Below are positions 1-7,245 of a stretch of 37,374 nucleotides of DNA, in pieces. Source of the DNA: Phycisphaerales bacterium (GTDB lineage Bacteria; Planctomycetota; Phycisphaerae; UBA1845). The position numbers were made by a program, and so were the translations under genes. The DNA is taken from the NCBI GenBank assembly GCA_013140575.1, contig JABFSN010000057.1, forward strand, positions 1 to 37,374. Reading direction: 5' to 3'. The notes beneath the pieces were generated by a model. It was given only the letters and a program-made list of their open reading frames with translations, did no database searches and was not told the DNA's origin. Positions within the stretch are counted from its first letter, which is position 1, and the number at the start of each line of letters is the position of its first letter.

Positions 1-75
1 CCCCCACCCCCCCGGCCCGGGGTTCCCGCTGCACGCCCCGTCGGTGAACAGCACGACCTCCGTTCCTTCGGTCAT
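1..75 (-). CDS. rnhA: Ribonuclease HI, N-terminal fragment (cut by window edge)
   Basis: Translating the minus strand from the ATG at 75 gives 25 codons beginning [20 protein letters not shown] and continuing PGGWG to the window edge. This is the first beta strand and the [16 protein letters not shown] signature of type 1 RNase H. The Asp of FTDG is the first metal-binding catalytic residue of the family, which cleaves the RNA strand of RNA:DNA hybrids in the cytoplasm. The start lies 17 nt after the FRG gene's stop on the same strand, and an AAGGGA-like ribosome site sits in that gap, so the two may be co-transcribed. Only the N terminus is visible, so the remaining catalytic residues cannot be checked. 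Confidence 0.88.
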   Translation of the reverse strand, partial: MTEGTEVVLFTDGACSGNPGPGGWG

Positions 76-92
76 GAGCCCAATCCCTTGGA

Positions 93-968
93 TCAGCGCC
101 AGCGGGGGTCACCGGTGATTTCACCAAGCGTCTCCGGTTTCACTATTTCCCGAAGGTTCGCATACATTGCGGCGCCGAACTCGTCAGGGAACAACGTGCC
201 GTGGTGAATACCCAATTCGTCGTGCAGATCGTCAAACGCCTCTCTGTTCGGCGCAGCGATGAGTATTGCGACAAGCCGATCGAGGCACTTTCGGGCTCTC
301 AGGAGTTGAATCAAATCACGATGCTCGAAATCCATGATCCGAGTGAATCGCGCCTTCTGCGCCCTTTGTCTCGCCGAATCCACCCATCGGTCGACGACCA
401 ACAAGTCCGCCGCAGGCAAATCGTTTGTGTTAAGCCGCCAAACGACGACCCATCTCCGTTCAGTCCGTCGCCTGTTTTCTTCGTCTTCAGACAGGCTCTT
501 GTCGCAAGTCCACTGTGCCGAATCAACCAATGCAAAGTACGCCGCAACGTACGGGCATTCAGTCCAATCGAGGATTGGAGCGATCAAGCCGTAGTGCCGT
601 CCCAGCGTCCCCCAGTCGTCGTCGGTGTTCGGCAAGGCGATCGAATCACCCGTCACGGCGCTATACCTCAACTTAAAGTGGTGCCAGTACCGGTCTCGGT
701 TCATCTGGTAGCCACCATCCGCGAATCCGTCTGTAATCTTCCCGCCATGTCGTACAAACTCCCAGATGTGTCGTGCGTCACGGTCCCATGCCGACACAAG
801 CCCCCATCCCGGGTCTCGTTGACCACGAAACAGCATTCCGGAGCAGCACGACGTCGGACGCTGGAACTGGTCCCATGTATTGCAAGTAATTAATCTCACA
901 TCGGGATGTAGCCAATCAACTGTCCCCAGGACTGCGGGGTTGGCAGGTTGTGCGGGATACGAGGTCAT
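93..968 (-). CDS. FRG domain-containing protein
   Basis: A 291-residue protein is read from the ATG at 968. The open frame continues upstream to 1079, but that part is low-complexity and overlaps the YgiT-type gene, so the internal start is preferred; no strong ribosome site marks it. The family signature is clear: F-R-G-Q-R-D-P-G-W about 50 residues in, then [14 protein letters not shown] followed by Y-V-A-A-Y-F-A-L, the conserved core of the FRG domain (named for its Phe-Arg-Gly motif). The biochemical role of FRG proteins is not settled; they are frequent in accessory and defence-associated gene clusters. The position beside toxin-antitoxin-like genes fits that pattern. There is no signal peptide or membrane segment, so it should be cytoplasmic. 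The family call is firm, the function unknown. Confidence 0.8.
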   Translation of the reverse strand: MTSYPAQPANPAVLGTVDWLHPDVRLITCNTWDQFQRPTSCCSGMLFRGQRDPGWGLVSAWDRDARHIWEFVRHGGKITDGFADGGYQMNRDRYWHHFKLRYSAVTGDSIALPNTDDDWGTLGRHYGLIAPILDWTECPYVAAYFALVDSAQWTCDKSLSEDEENRRRTERRWVVVWRLNTNDLPAADLLVVDRWVDSARQRAQKARFTRIMDFEHRDLIQLLRARKCLDRLVAILIAAPNREAFDDLHDELGIHHGTLFPDEFGAAMYANLREIVKPETLGEITGDPRWR

Positions 969-1018
969 TTCAGTTTTGGGCGCGAGCGGGAACCGACCCA
1001 AATCATCGCCACCGCCAT

Positions 1019-1177
1019 CTACCGCTCGAGGATACGCATCGCCGCCGGATCGAAGTACCACTCTCCGCAATTCGGGCAAACATCGGCTTCAACCTGAACC
1101 ATGGGGCCGCTGGTCGATTTCGCCTCCACGAATTCACGGTGGACGCGTCTTGAACCGCACATGGCGCACTTTCGCAG
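1019..1177 (-). CDS. YgiT-type zinc-finger protein (putative antitoxin), start unresolved
   Basis: The readable core is K-C-A-M-C-G, about 25 residues, then V-C-P-N-C-G-E-W-Y-F-D and a short helix ending M-R-I-L-E-R. This is the paired CxxC zinc finger of YgiT/MqsA-type antitoxins without the C-terminal helix-turn-helix of full MqsA. Such short proteins commonly partner DUF4258-type toxins. The gene follows the toxin gene directly (toxin stop at 1188). There is no in-frame ATG, GTG or TTG between the toxin stop and the first cysteine. The nearest possibilities are a CTG at 1177, used here, or an ATG at 1312 that lies deep inside the toxin gene and would add a low-complexity leader. Translation may depend on coupling to the toxin, or the start may have decayed. 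The zinc finger is clear; the exact extent is not. Confidence 0.6.
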   Translation of the reverse strand: MRKCAMCGSRRVHREFVEAKSTSGPMVQVEADVCPNCGEWYFDPAAMRILER

Positions 1178-1187
1178 GCGAGGAACG

Positions 1188-1505
1188 TCAGGAGTCGATG
1201 GTGTTGATTTTCGCCGAGATGAAAATGTAGTAGTACTCGCGATTGCCTTCCGTGACGATCTTGCCTTTCGTGTAGATGAGCGTGCCTTCGAAGCTGAAGC
1301 TCTTGATGACATACAGTTTCTCCCGCAAGCCGCCCCGCAACCGACTTCGTGAATTCAATACCTTGAAGATCCGCTGCGCGTTGACAATGGCCTCGTATAC
1401 GTCGGAGGCCTTGATGCCCTCCAGTCGCATTTCATCCCGGGCCTTGTACGTAAATCGCACGCTTCCGCACAAGACCAGGCGCTTTATTCGATCGAGCGTC
1501 TCCAT
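1188..1505 (-). CDS. DUF4258-type small protein, putative toxin of a toxin-antitoxin pair
   Basis: A 105-residue basic protein. Its N-terminal part has R-F-T-Y-K-A-R-D-E-M followed by E-G-I and D-V-Y-E-A-I, the pattern of DUF4258 proteins (a helix with an H/Y-x-x-x-x-x-M element, then E-A-I/L). Its C-terminal part has K-L-Y-V-I-K-S-F, T-L-I-Y-T-K-G-K-I and a tyrosine-rich strand, as in small RelE/MqsR-like beta-sheet folds. DUF4258 genes are usually followed by a YgiT-type zinc-finger gene, as here. The ATG at 1505 lies 3 nt after the stop of the HicB-like gene, so the two are almost certainly co-translated. The likely role is a growth-inhibiting RNA-targeting toxin, but that is inferred from family and context; no catalytic residues can be assigned with confidence. 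Confidence 0.68.
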   Translation of the reverse strand: METLDRIKRLVLCGSVRFTYKARDEMRLEGIKASDVYEAIVNAQRIFKVLNSRSRLRGGLREKLYVIKSFSFEGTLIYTKGKIVTEGNREYYYIFISAKINTIDS

Positions 1506-1508
1506 CCA

Positions 1509-1703
1509 TTAATGGCCCACGATGAGACGCACGTCAATCGCTTCGCCACCGGACAACTCATCTTCAAAATGCAGTCTCGAAGCCTCCTCGATATTGGCGT
1601 ACAGTTCGTCCAACGACTCGCCCTGCGTGTGGATGCCGTGGTCGATGCCCGTGGCGCACCACGCGCCGTCTTCATCCTGAAACGCACGGATTTGCACCAG
1701 CAC
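1509..1703 (-). CDS. HicB-like antitoxin
   Basis: A 64-residue acidic protein starting at the ATG at 1703. It shows the partial RNase-H-like fold typical of HicB N-terminal domains: a strand with V-Q-I-R-A-F-Q-D-E-D-G-A-W-C-A, then G-I-H-T-Q-G-E-S-L-D-E-L-Y-A-N-I-E-E-A, which is the signature helix of HicB and related antitoxins. It lacks a C-terminal DNA-binding helix-turn-helix. HicB normally neutralises HicA, but no hicA lies beside it. The next gene, 3 nt downstream, encodes a DUF4258-type protein instead. It may be the antitoxin of that gene, or a leftover from an older hicAB pair; a possible hicA remnant lies near 18200. The family is fairly secure, the partner is not. Confidence 0.68.
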   Translation of the reverse strand: MLVQIRAFQDEDGAWCATGIDHGIHTQGESLDELYANIEEASRLHFEDELSGGEAIDVRLIVGH

Positions 1704-1759
1704 GGACTAACTCCCTACGACCGCGCTCTACGAGAACGGATCGATGCCGACATCCTCGT

Positions 1760-3247
1760 CTATCTCTTCCCCAGATTCACCCACACCGTCTTAACCTCAC
1801 TATACGCACTCAACGCGTCTTTCCCGTTCTCGCGGCCCTGGCCCGAGAACTTGTATCCGCCGAACGGCGCCGCCGGATCAAATGTATTATAACAGTTCAC
1901 CCACACCGTGCCCGCACGCACCCCGTCGGCCACCGCGAACGCCTTAGTGATGTCCCGCGTCCACACCGCCGCCGCCAGGCCGTAAATGGTCGTGTTGGCT
2001 TGCTTGACCACGTCGTGCAAATCCTTGAATTTCAACACCGCGGCCACGGGTCCGAAAATCTCCTCTTGGGCGATGCGCATGTCGTTCCGCACGCCGGTGA
2101 AAATGGTCGGCTTGATGAACCACCCCTTGTCGCCGAACCGCTCGCCGCCGGTCACGCAGGTGGCCTTGTCCTCGTTCTTGCCGATGTCGATGTACTTCAA
2201 CACCTTGTCGAATTGCTCCTTCGACACCTGCGCCCCCTGGTGCGTCTTCACGTCGTACGGATCGCCCAGCCGCCGCTTCTCCGCGGCGACCTTGAACTTG
2301 CCCACAAACTCATCGTGCACCGACTCCTCCACGAACACCCGGCTCCCCGCGCAGCACACCTCCCCCTGATTGAAAAAGATGCCCGCCATCGACCCCCTCA
2401 CCGCAAGGTCCATGTCCGCGTCCGCGAAAATCACCGACGGGCTTTTGCCGCCCAATTCGAACGTCAGCCGTTTCAACGTGTCGGCCGCGTTCCGCATGAT
2501 GATCTGCGCCGTCTTGTACTCGCCGGTGAACGCAATCTTGTCGACGCCGGGGTGCTTCACCAGCGCATCACCGGCCGTCTCGCCGAACCCGTTGACGATG
2601 TTGATCACCCCCGGTGGAAAACCGGCCTCCATGGCCAACTCGCCCAGCCGCAACGCGGTCAGCGGGGTCTGCTCGGCCGGTTTCAATATGACCGTGTTCC
2701 CGCACGCCAGCGCCGGACCCCACTTCCACGCGGCCATCAGCATCGGAAAATTCCACGGAATGATCTGCCCGCACACCCCCACCGGCTCGCGTTTGGTGTA
2801 GCAGAAAAAATCGCCCATCGACCGATCGACCGGAATCGTGTCCCCGGTGATCTTGTCCGCCCAGCCGCCGAAATAGCGGAACGTCTCCACCACCAGCGGA
2901 ATGTCGGCCCCCTTCACCTCGCCGATCGGCTTGCCGTTATTCAATACCTCCAGGGACGCCAATTCGTCGGCGTTCCGTTCCACCAGTTCGGCCAGCTTGA
3001 ACAGCAGCTTGCCGCGGTCGCGGGCGCTCATCTTCGACCACGGACCGCACTCCAGCGCCGCCCGCGCCGCCTTGACGGCCGCGTCCACGTCGGTCTTGTC
3101 GCTCGACGCCACCTTCGCGACGACTTCGCCGGTGGCCGGTCCGAATGTATCGAACGTGGCCCGGCTGCCGGCGTCGCTCCACTTGCCGTCGATCAGATTC
3201 TGGGTCAGCCGGACTTTCGGGGGACTGCTCATTGTCGCCGTGGTCAT
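1760..3247 (-). CDS. Aldehyde dehydrogenase, NAD(P)-dependent (ALDH superfamily)
   Basis: A 495-residue protein of normal ALDH length. The start is placed at the ATG at 3247 because a near-perfect AAGGAGG (3254-3260) precedes it by six bases; an upstream in-frame start at 3277 lacks this. The expected catalytic set is present: Asn166 in PWNFP, Lys189 in LKPAEQ, Glu264 in FELGGKSP and the nucleophilic Cys298 in FFNQGEVCCAGSR. The enzyme oxidises an aldehyde to its acid using NAD+ or NADP+ in the cytoplasm. Sequence style is closest to the ALDH1/2 and betaine-aldehyde group, but the substrate cannot be told. One oddity is that the nucleotide-loop motif, usually FTGS-x-x-x-G, reads FTGEYKTAQ (residues 240-248). 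It lies 109 nt after the efflux pump gene on the same strand; a weak hairpin in the gap may separate them. Confidence 0.92.
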   Translation of the reverse strand: MTTATMSSPPKVRLTQNLIDGKWSDAGSRATFDTFGPATGEVVAKVASSDKTDVDAAVKAARAALECGPWSKMSARDRGKLLFKLAELVERNADELASLEVLNNGKPIGEVKGADIPLVVETFRYFGGWADKITGDTIPVDRSMGDFFCYTKREPVGVCGQIIPWNFPMLMAAWKWGPALACGNTVILKPAEQTPLTALRLGELAMEAGFPPGVINIVNGFGETAGDALVKHPGVDKIAFTGEYKTAQIIMRNAADTLKRLTFELGGKSPSVIFADADMDLAVRGSMAGIFFNQGEVCCAGSRVFVEESVHDEFVGKFKVAAEKRRLGDPYDVKTHQGAQVSKEQFDKVLKYIDIGKNEDKATCVTGGERFGDKGWFIKPTIFTGVRNDMRIAQEEIFGPVAAVLKFKDLHDVVKQANTTIYGLAAAVWTRDITKAFAVADGVRAGTVWVNCYNTFDPAAPFGGYKFSGQGRENGKDALSAYSEVKTVWVNLGKR

Positions 3248-3253
3248 GCTCCA

Positions 3254-3260
3254 CCTCCTT
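3254..3260 (-). promoter_or_regulatory. Ribosome binding site deciding the aldehyde dehydrogenase start
   Basis: AAGGAGG on the minus strand, six bases before the ATG at 3247. It is the strongest Shine-Dalgarno match in this part of the window and argues against the longer reading frame from 3277. Confidence 0.75.
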
Positions 3261-3356
3261 TGGGGGTGATGGGTCAAATTAAGAATCGTCGAACTGCGGC
3301 CCTTCCGCGGTTTGTATCATCGATTCCCGGCGCGGACTTGTCAAGCCGCAGCGCCG

Positions 3357-6300
3357 TCACGTCGCAGTCATCATGAAGTGTCCCTTGCGAACGCCCATCC
3401 GCCACAGTCCCTCCTTCATCGCGCAATACGACACCGGCAGGACGAACAGCGACAACAGTTCAATGGTCAGCCCCCCGATGGACGGCAACGCGATCGGAAT
3501 CATCACGTCGGCGCCGCGCCCGTCGCTGGTCAACACCGGCATCAGCGCCAGCACCGTCGTCGCCGACGTCATCAGGCACGGGCGGACGCGTTGCACGCCC
3601 GCGCGGACGATGTGGTCGCGAATGTCGGCGATGCCACCGACCGGCACCCGTTCAAACTCCTGCCCCAGATAGGTGGCCAGCACCACCCCGTCGTCCGTCG
3701 TCACGCTGAACAACGCGATAAAGCCGACCCACACCGCGGCCGACAGGTTATAGGTGTGGAAGTGCAGCAATTCGCGCACGTTCGTGCCGAATACGTCGAA
3801 ATTCAGGAACCACGGCTCCGCGATCAGCCACAGACCGATGAACCCGCCCGCCCACGCCACGGGAATGCCGCTGAAGACGATCAACGAAATGGGAACGGAT
3901 CGGAACTGGAAATACAGCAGCAGGAACAGCAGAAACAGACTGACCGGTAGTATAATCGACAGACGCTTCTGGAACCGCACCTGATTCTCATAATTCCCCG
4001 CGAACGTATAATGCACGCCCGGCGGCAATGTAAACTCGCCGGACGCGATCTTCGCCCGTAACAGGGCGTCGGCGCTCTCGACAACATTCACTTCTGCAAA
4101 ACCCGGCTCCTTGTCGAACAAAACGTACGACACCAAGAAATTGTTCTCGCTCTTGATGTCTTCCGGGCCCCGCGTATAGCGAATCTCGGCCAGTTGGCTC
4201 AACGGAATCTGTTCGCCGTTCATGCCCGGCACGGCGATGCGTTCCATCGACTCCACGGTGTCGCGCAGCTCGCGAAGGTAACGCACGCGGACGGGGTAGC
4301 GCTCCCGGCCCTCGACCGTCGTCGTGGCCCGGATGCCGCCCAGCGCGATTTCGATCACGTCCTGCACGTCGCGGATGTTGACCCCGTAACGGGCGATCCG
4401 TTCGCGATCGATCTCGATCTCCCAATACGGTTTGCCGATGACGCGGTCGGGAATGATCGCATCGGCCGCGACGCCGGGGACGGTTTTCAACAACTCCGCG
4501 ATCCGATAGCCGACCGCCTCTATCTCTTCCAGCGTCCGGCCGAACACCTTGACGCCCATCGGGGCCCGCATGCCCGACTGAAGCATGACCAGTCGCGCGG
4601 AAATGGGTTGCAACAGCGGCGCCCCGGTCACCCCCGGGAACTCGGCCGCCTTCTGCACCTCCCGCCAGATGTCCAGCGGCGACTTAATGTGCTCCCGCCA
4701 TTGCCGAATCGGATGCCCATCCGCGTCCAGCACCAGTTCCTGCGTGGCGGGGTCGCGCCGGTATTCGGTCTTGTAGGAAATGACCGTCTCCACCATGGCC
4801 AGCGGCGCGGGGTCGATGGCCGTCTCGGCACGCCCAATCTTTCCCACCACGCTTTCCACCTCGGGAATCGCGCGAATGGCCCGGTCCTGCGCCGCCAGCG
4901 CCCCGATGGCACTGCTGATGCCGGCATGTGGCATTAACGTGGGCATGTACAGGAACGACCCCTCGTCCAGCGGCGGCATGAACTCCCGTCCCAACCCCGG
5001 AAACTCATGCACCCCCGCCGTCCAAACCTTCTGATAGATGCCCGGTTCGGCACCGGCTTCCGGCCGGGGACGCGGCAGCCAGTTGAACGTACGGTCGAAT
5101 CCCAGCCAGACGGTGACTCCCAGCACTATCACGCCCGTCGGAATGCTCAAGAACAGCAACTTGTGCGCCAGGAACGCCCGCAGAATCGTCGGGTAGAAGT
5201 CGATGAACACCACCCGGACCAGCGCCCACCCCACGTTGATCCCCAGCACCACGATCATATTCCGCATCATGCCCGCGCCGGGGCCCAGCGGCATCCAGTG
5301 CCCGGTCAGCAACCACACGACCGCCGCCATCACCGCGACGCTTCCGCCGATCGTCAGCCAACGCATCGCCCCACGCGGGATCTTCGGCTCCAGAAGCGAA
5401 TAGACGCCGTACGCCGCGGCCGCCGTCCCCGCCCAGTGCCAGCCAATGGCAGCCGCCACGGCGCCGCCGAGGACGAACCCGCCCGGCACCACATATCGCC
5501 GTAGTCCCGCCAGCCGTCCGATCTGCGTGAACACGATCACGGATAATGTGGGTAACACGAGAATCGCCGCGAACAGGGAACCCAGGAGCGCAAACGTCTT
5601 CGTATACGCCAGCGGCCGGAACAACTTGCCTTCCGGCCCCTCCAGCGCGAAAACCGGCAGGAACGCGATCACCGTCATCAGGATGGCCGTAGTCACGGCC
5701 GATCCGATCTCCCGGGCGGCTTCGTACACGATCTCCAACATCGGCTTCCGCCCGCCGGCGGCGCGCTCAGTCTCCAGATGCCGCACGATGTTCTCGGTCA
5801 GGATGATGCCCATATCCACCATCGTGCCGATGGCGATGGCGATGCCGCCCAGGCTCATCAAATTCGAATCCACACCCGTCAGCTTCATCAAAATGAAACA
5901 CACCAGCACCGCCAACGGCATGGTCAGACTGATGATGACGCAGCTTCGCAAATGTCGCAGAAACATCAGCACCACGAACGTGGTAACCAGAATCTGCTCC
6001 CACAATGCGTCCTGCAGGGTTTCGAGCGTCTCGTGGATCAGAATCGTCCGGTCGTAAAACGGCACAATTTCGACCTGCGACGCAGTGCCGTCGGACAGCA
6101 CCTTGCGCGGCAGTCCCGGCCCGATCTCCGCGATCCGCGCCTTGACCCGTTCGATGACTTCCAGCGGATTCGCGCCGTAGCGGACCAGCACCACCCCGCC
6201 GACGGCCTCCACGCCGTCCTTGTCCAGCACCCCGCGGCGCAACGCCGGGCCGACGTGTACCTGGGCCACGTGTTTCACGTGAACCGGCACGTTGTCTTCC

Positions 6301-7115
6301 ACGCGCAAGACGATGTTTTCGAGGTCCTCGATCTTGGTGACGAACCCCTTGCCGCGGACCATGTACTCGACGCCGTTCCATTCGATGGTCTCGGCCCCCA
6401 CGTCGATGTTGGCCCGCTCGACGGCCATGAACACGTCCTGCAGCTTCACCTCGAACGCCCGCATGGCGTCGGGATCGACGTCGATCTGGTACTCGCGGAC
6501 GAATCCGCCCACGCTCGCCACCTGACTGACGCCGTCCACCGCCTGCAACGCGTAGCGCACGTACCAATCCTGAAGGCCGCGCAATTCGGTCGGATCGAAC
6601 CCACCGGCCGACCCCTCCAGCGTGTACCAGAACACCTGCCCCAGCGCCGTGGCATCCGGCCCCAGCGTCGCCGTCACGCCCGCCGGAAGCATCGTCTGCG
6701 CGATGTTCAATTTTTCGAGCAGCCGCGATCGGCACCAATAGAAATCGTGCCGCTCGTCAAAAATGACAAAAATCTGGGAAAACCCGAAATTCGAACTCGC
6801 CCGGATGGTCTTGAATCCCGGCGTTCCCTGCAGCAGCGTCGTCAGCGGATAGGTGACCTGGTCCTCCACGTCGCGCGGCGACCGCCCCGGCCACTCCGTG
6901 AAGATCACCTGCTGGTTCTCGCCGATGTCGGGAATGGCGTCCACGGGAATCGGATCGCGCGGGATCACCGCGTCGTCCGTGTCGAACGGCATCACCCGGT
7001 AGCCCCAGCCAATCACGAACGCGATCAGCAGAAAGACGACCAGTTGATTTTCAAGGCAGAACCGGATCACCCGATCGACAGGCCCCGCGGCTGATCTAGT
7101 GTCTCCCAATGTCAC
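3357..7115 (-). CDS. CusA/CzcA-family heavy-metal efflux RND transporter, inner-membrane pump
   Basis: A 1252-residue RND pump that uses the proton gradient to export metal ions through a periplasmic adaptor and outer-membrane duct. It starts with a transmembrane helix at about 25-44 and P-V-D-A-I-P-D. The fourth helix carries the HME-RND motif V-D-M-G-I-I-L-T-E-N (Asp434). Met724 (FLYMPT), Met774 (APLAMVET) and Met844 (RLVMLQSG) fall where E. coli CusA has its three-methionine Cu+/Ag+ site, aligned from memory; this favours copper or silver over zinc. The GTG at 7115 with GGAG upstream is preferred to a TTG at 7127. The protein is about 200 residues longer than CusA. Much of the excess is a segment at roughly 536-670, between the first and second halves, with several additional hydrophobic stretches. 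The adaptor and outer-membrane genes lie upstream on the same strand. Confidence 0.93.
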   Translation of the reverse strand: MTLGDTRSAAGPVDRVIRFCLENQLVVFLLIAFVIGWGYRVMPFDTDDAVIPRDPIPVDAIPDIGENQQVIFTEWPGRSPRDVEDQVTYPLTTLLQGTPGFKTIRASSNFGFSQIFVIFDERHDFYWCRSRLLEKLNIAQTMLPAGVTATLGPDATALGQVFWYTLEGSAGGFDPTELRGLQDWYVRYALQAVDGVSQVASVGGFVREYQIDVDPDAMRAFEVKLQDVFMAVERANIDVGAETIEWNGVEYMVRGKGFVTKIEDLENIVLRVEDNVPVHVKHVAQVHVGPALRRGVLDKDGVEAVGGVVLVRYGANPLEVIERVKARIAEIGPGLPRKVLSDGTASQVEIVPFYDRTILIHETLETLQDALWEQILVTTFVVLMFLRHLRSCVIISLTMPLAVLVCFILMKLTGVDSNLMSLGGIAIAIGTMVDMGIILTENIVRHLETERAAGGRKPMLEIVYEAAREIGSAVTTAILMTVIAFLPVFALEGPEGKLFRPLAYTKTFALLGSLFAAILVLPTLSVIVFTQIGRLAGLRRYVVPGGFVLGGAVAAAIGWHWAGTAAAAYGVYSLLEPKIPRGAMRWLTIGGSVAVMAAVVWLLTGHWMPLGPGAGMMRNMIVVLGINVGWALVRVVFIDFYPTILRAFLAHKLLFLSIPTGVIVLGVTVWLGFDRTFNWLPRPRPEAGAEPGIYQKVWTAGVHEFPGLGREFMPPLDEGSFLYMPTLMPHAGISSAIGALAAQDRAIRAIPEVESVVGKIGRAETAIDPAPLAMVETVISYKTEYRRDPATQELVLDADGHPIRQWREHIKSPLDIWREVQKAAEFPGVTGAPLLQPISARLVMLQSGMRAPMGVKVFGRTLEEIEAVGYRIAELLKTVPGVAADAIIPDRVIGKPYWEIEIDRERIARYGVNIRDVQDVIEIALGGIRATTTVEGRERYPVRVRYLRELRDTVESMERIAVPGMNGEQIPLSQLAEIRYTRGPEDIKSENNFLVSYVLFDKEPGFAEVNVVESADALLRAKIASGEFTLPPGVHYTFAGNYENQVRFQKRLSIILPVSLFLLFLLLYFQFRSVPISLIVFSGIPVAWAGGFIGLWLIAEPWFLNFDVFGTNVRELLHFHTYNLSAAVWVGFIALFSVTTDDGVVLATYLGQEFERVPVGGIADIRDHIVRAGVQRVRPCLMTSATTVLALMPVLTSDGRGADVMIPIALPSIGGLTIELLSLFVLPVSYCAMKEGLWRMGVRKGHFMMTAT

Positions 7116-7140
7116 CGCACGCTCCAACCCGCAAATCCCA

Positions 7141-7227
7141 AGCCCCGGCAGGGGCGCGCGTCGCTAGCCCACGGCGGAAGCCGTGGGATTTGCCCACCCG
7201 TGAATCCCCAGCCCCGGGAGGGGCGGC
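7141..7227. repeat. Intergenic palindromic repeat, copy 1 (pump/adaptor junction)
   Basis: An 87-bp element of three inverted repeats: AGCCCC-GGCA-GGGGCG, then a central AGCCCACGGC-GGAA-GCCGTGGG hairpin, then AGCCCC-GGGA-GGGGCGGC. The outer units match those of copies 2 and 3, while the central hairpin differs in sequence and keeps only its position. It almost fills the gap between the adaptor and the pump genes. Transcribed, it would form three stable stem-loops. Confidence 0.75.
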
Positions 7228-7245
7228 CGAAACGCCCCCACCGCC

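Noticed and set aside
1484-1687. 67-codon minus-strand frame overlapping the HicB-like gene, as a possible HicA
   Set aside because: Arg/Ser/Thr-rich with no GSH or HicA fold; it is a shifted reading of the HicB-like gene.
3300-3345. Hairpin (CTGCGG-CCCTT-CCGCGG) between the pump and aldehyde dehydrogenase genes as a terminator
   Set aside because: The stem is short with one wobble pair and no T tract follows on the minus strand, so I did not list it.
2000-3376. 458-codon open frame on the plus strand opposite the aldehyde dehydrogenase
   Set aside because: It is His/Arg-rich with no motif, and it mirrors a gene with full catalytic motifs and a strong ribosome site.
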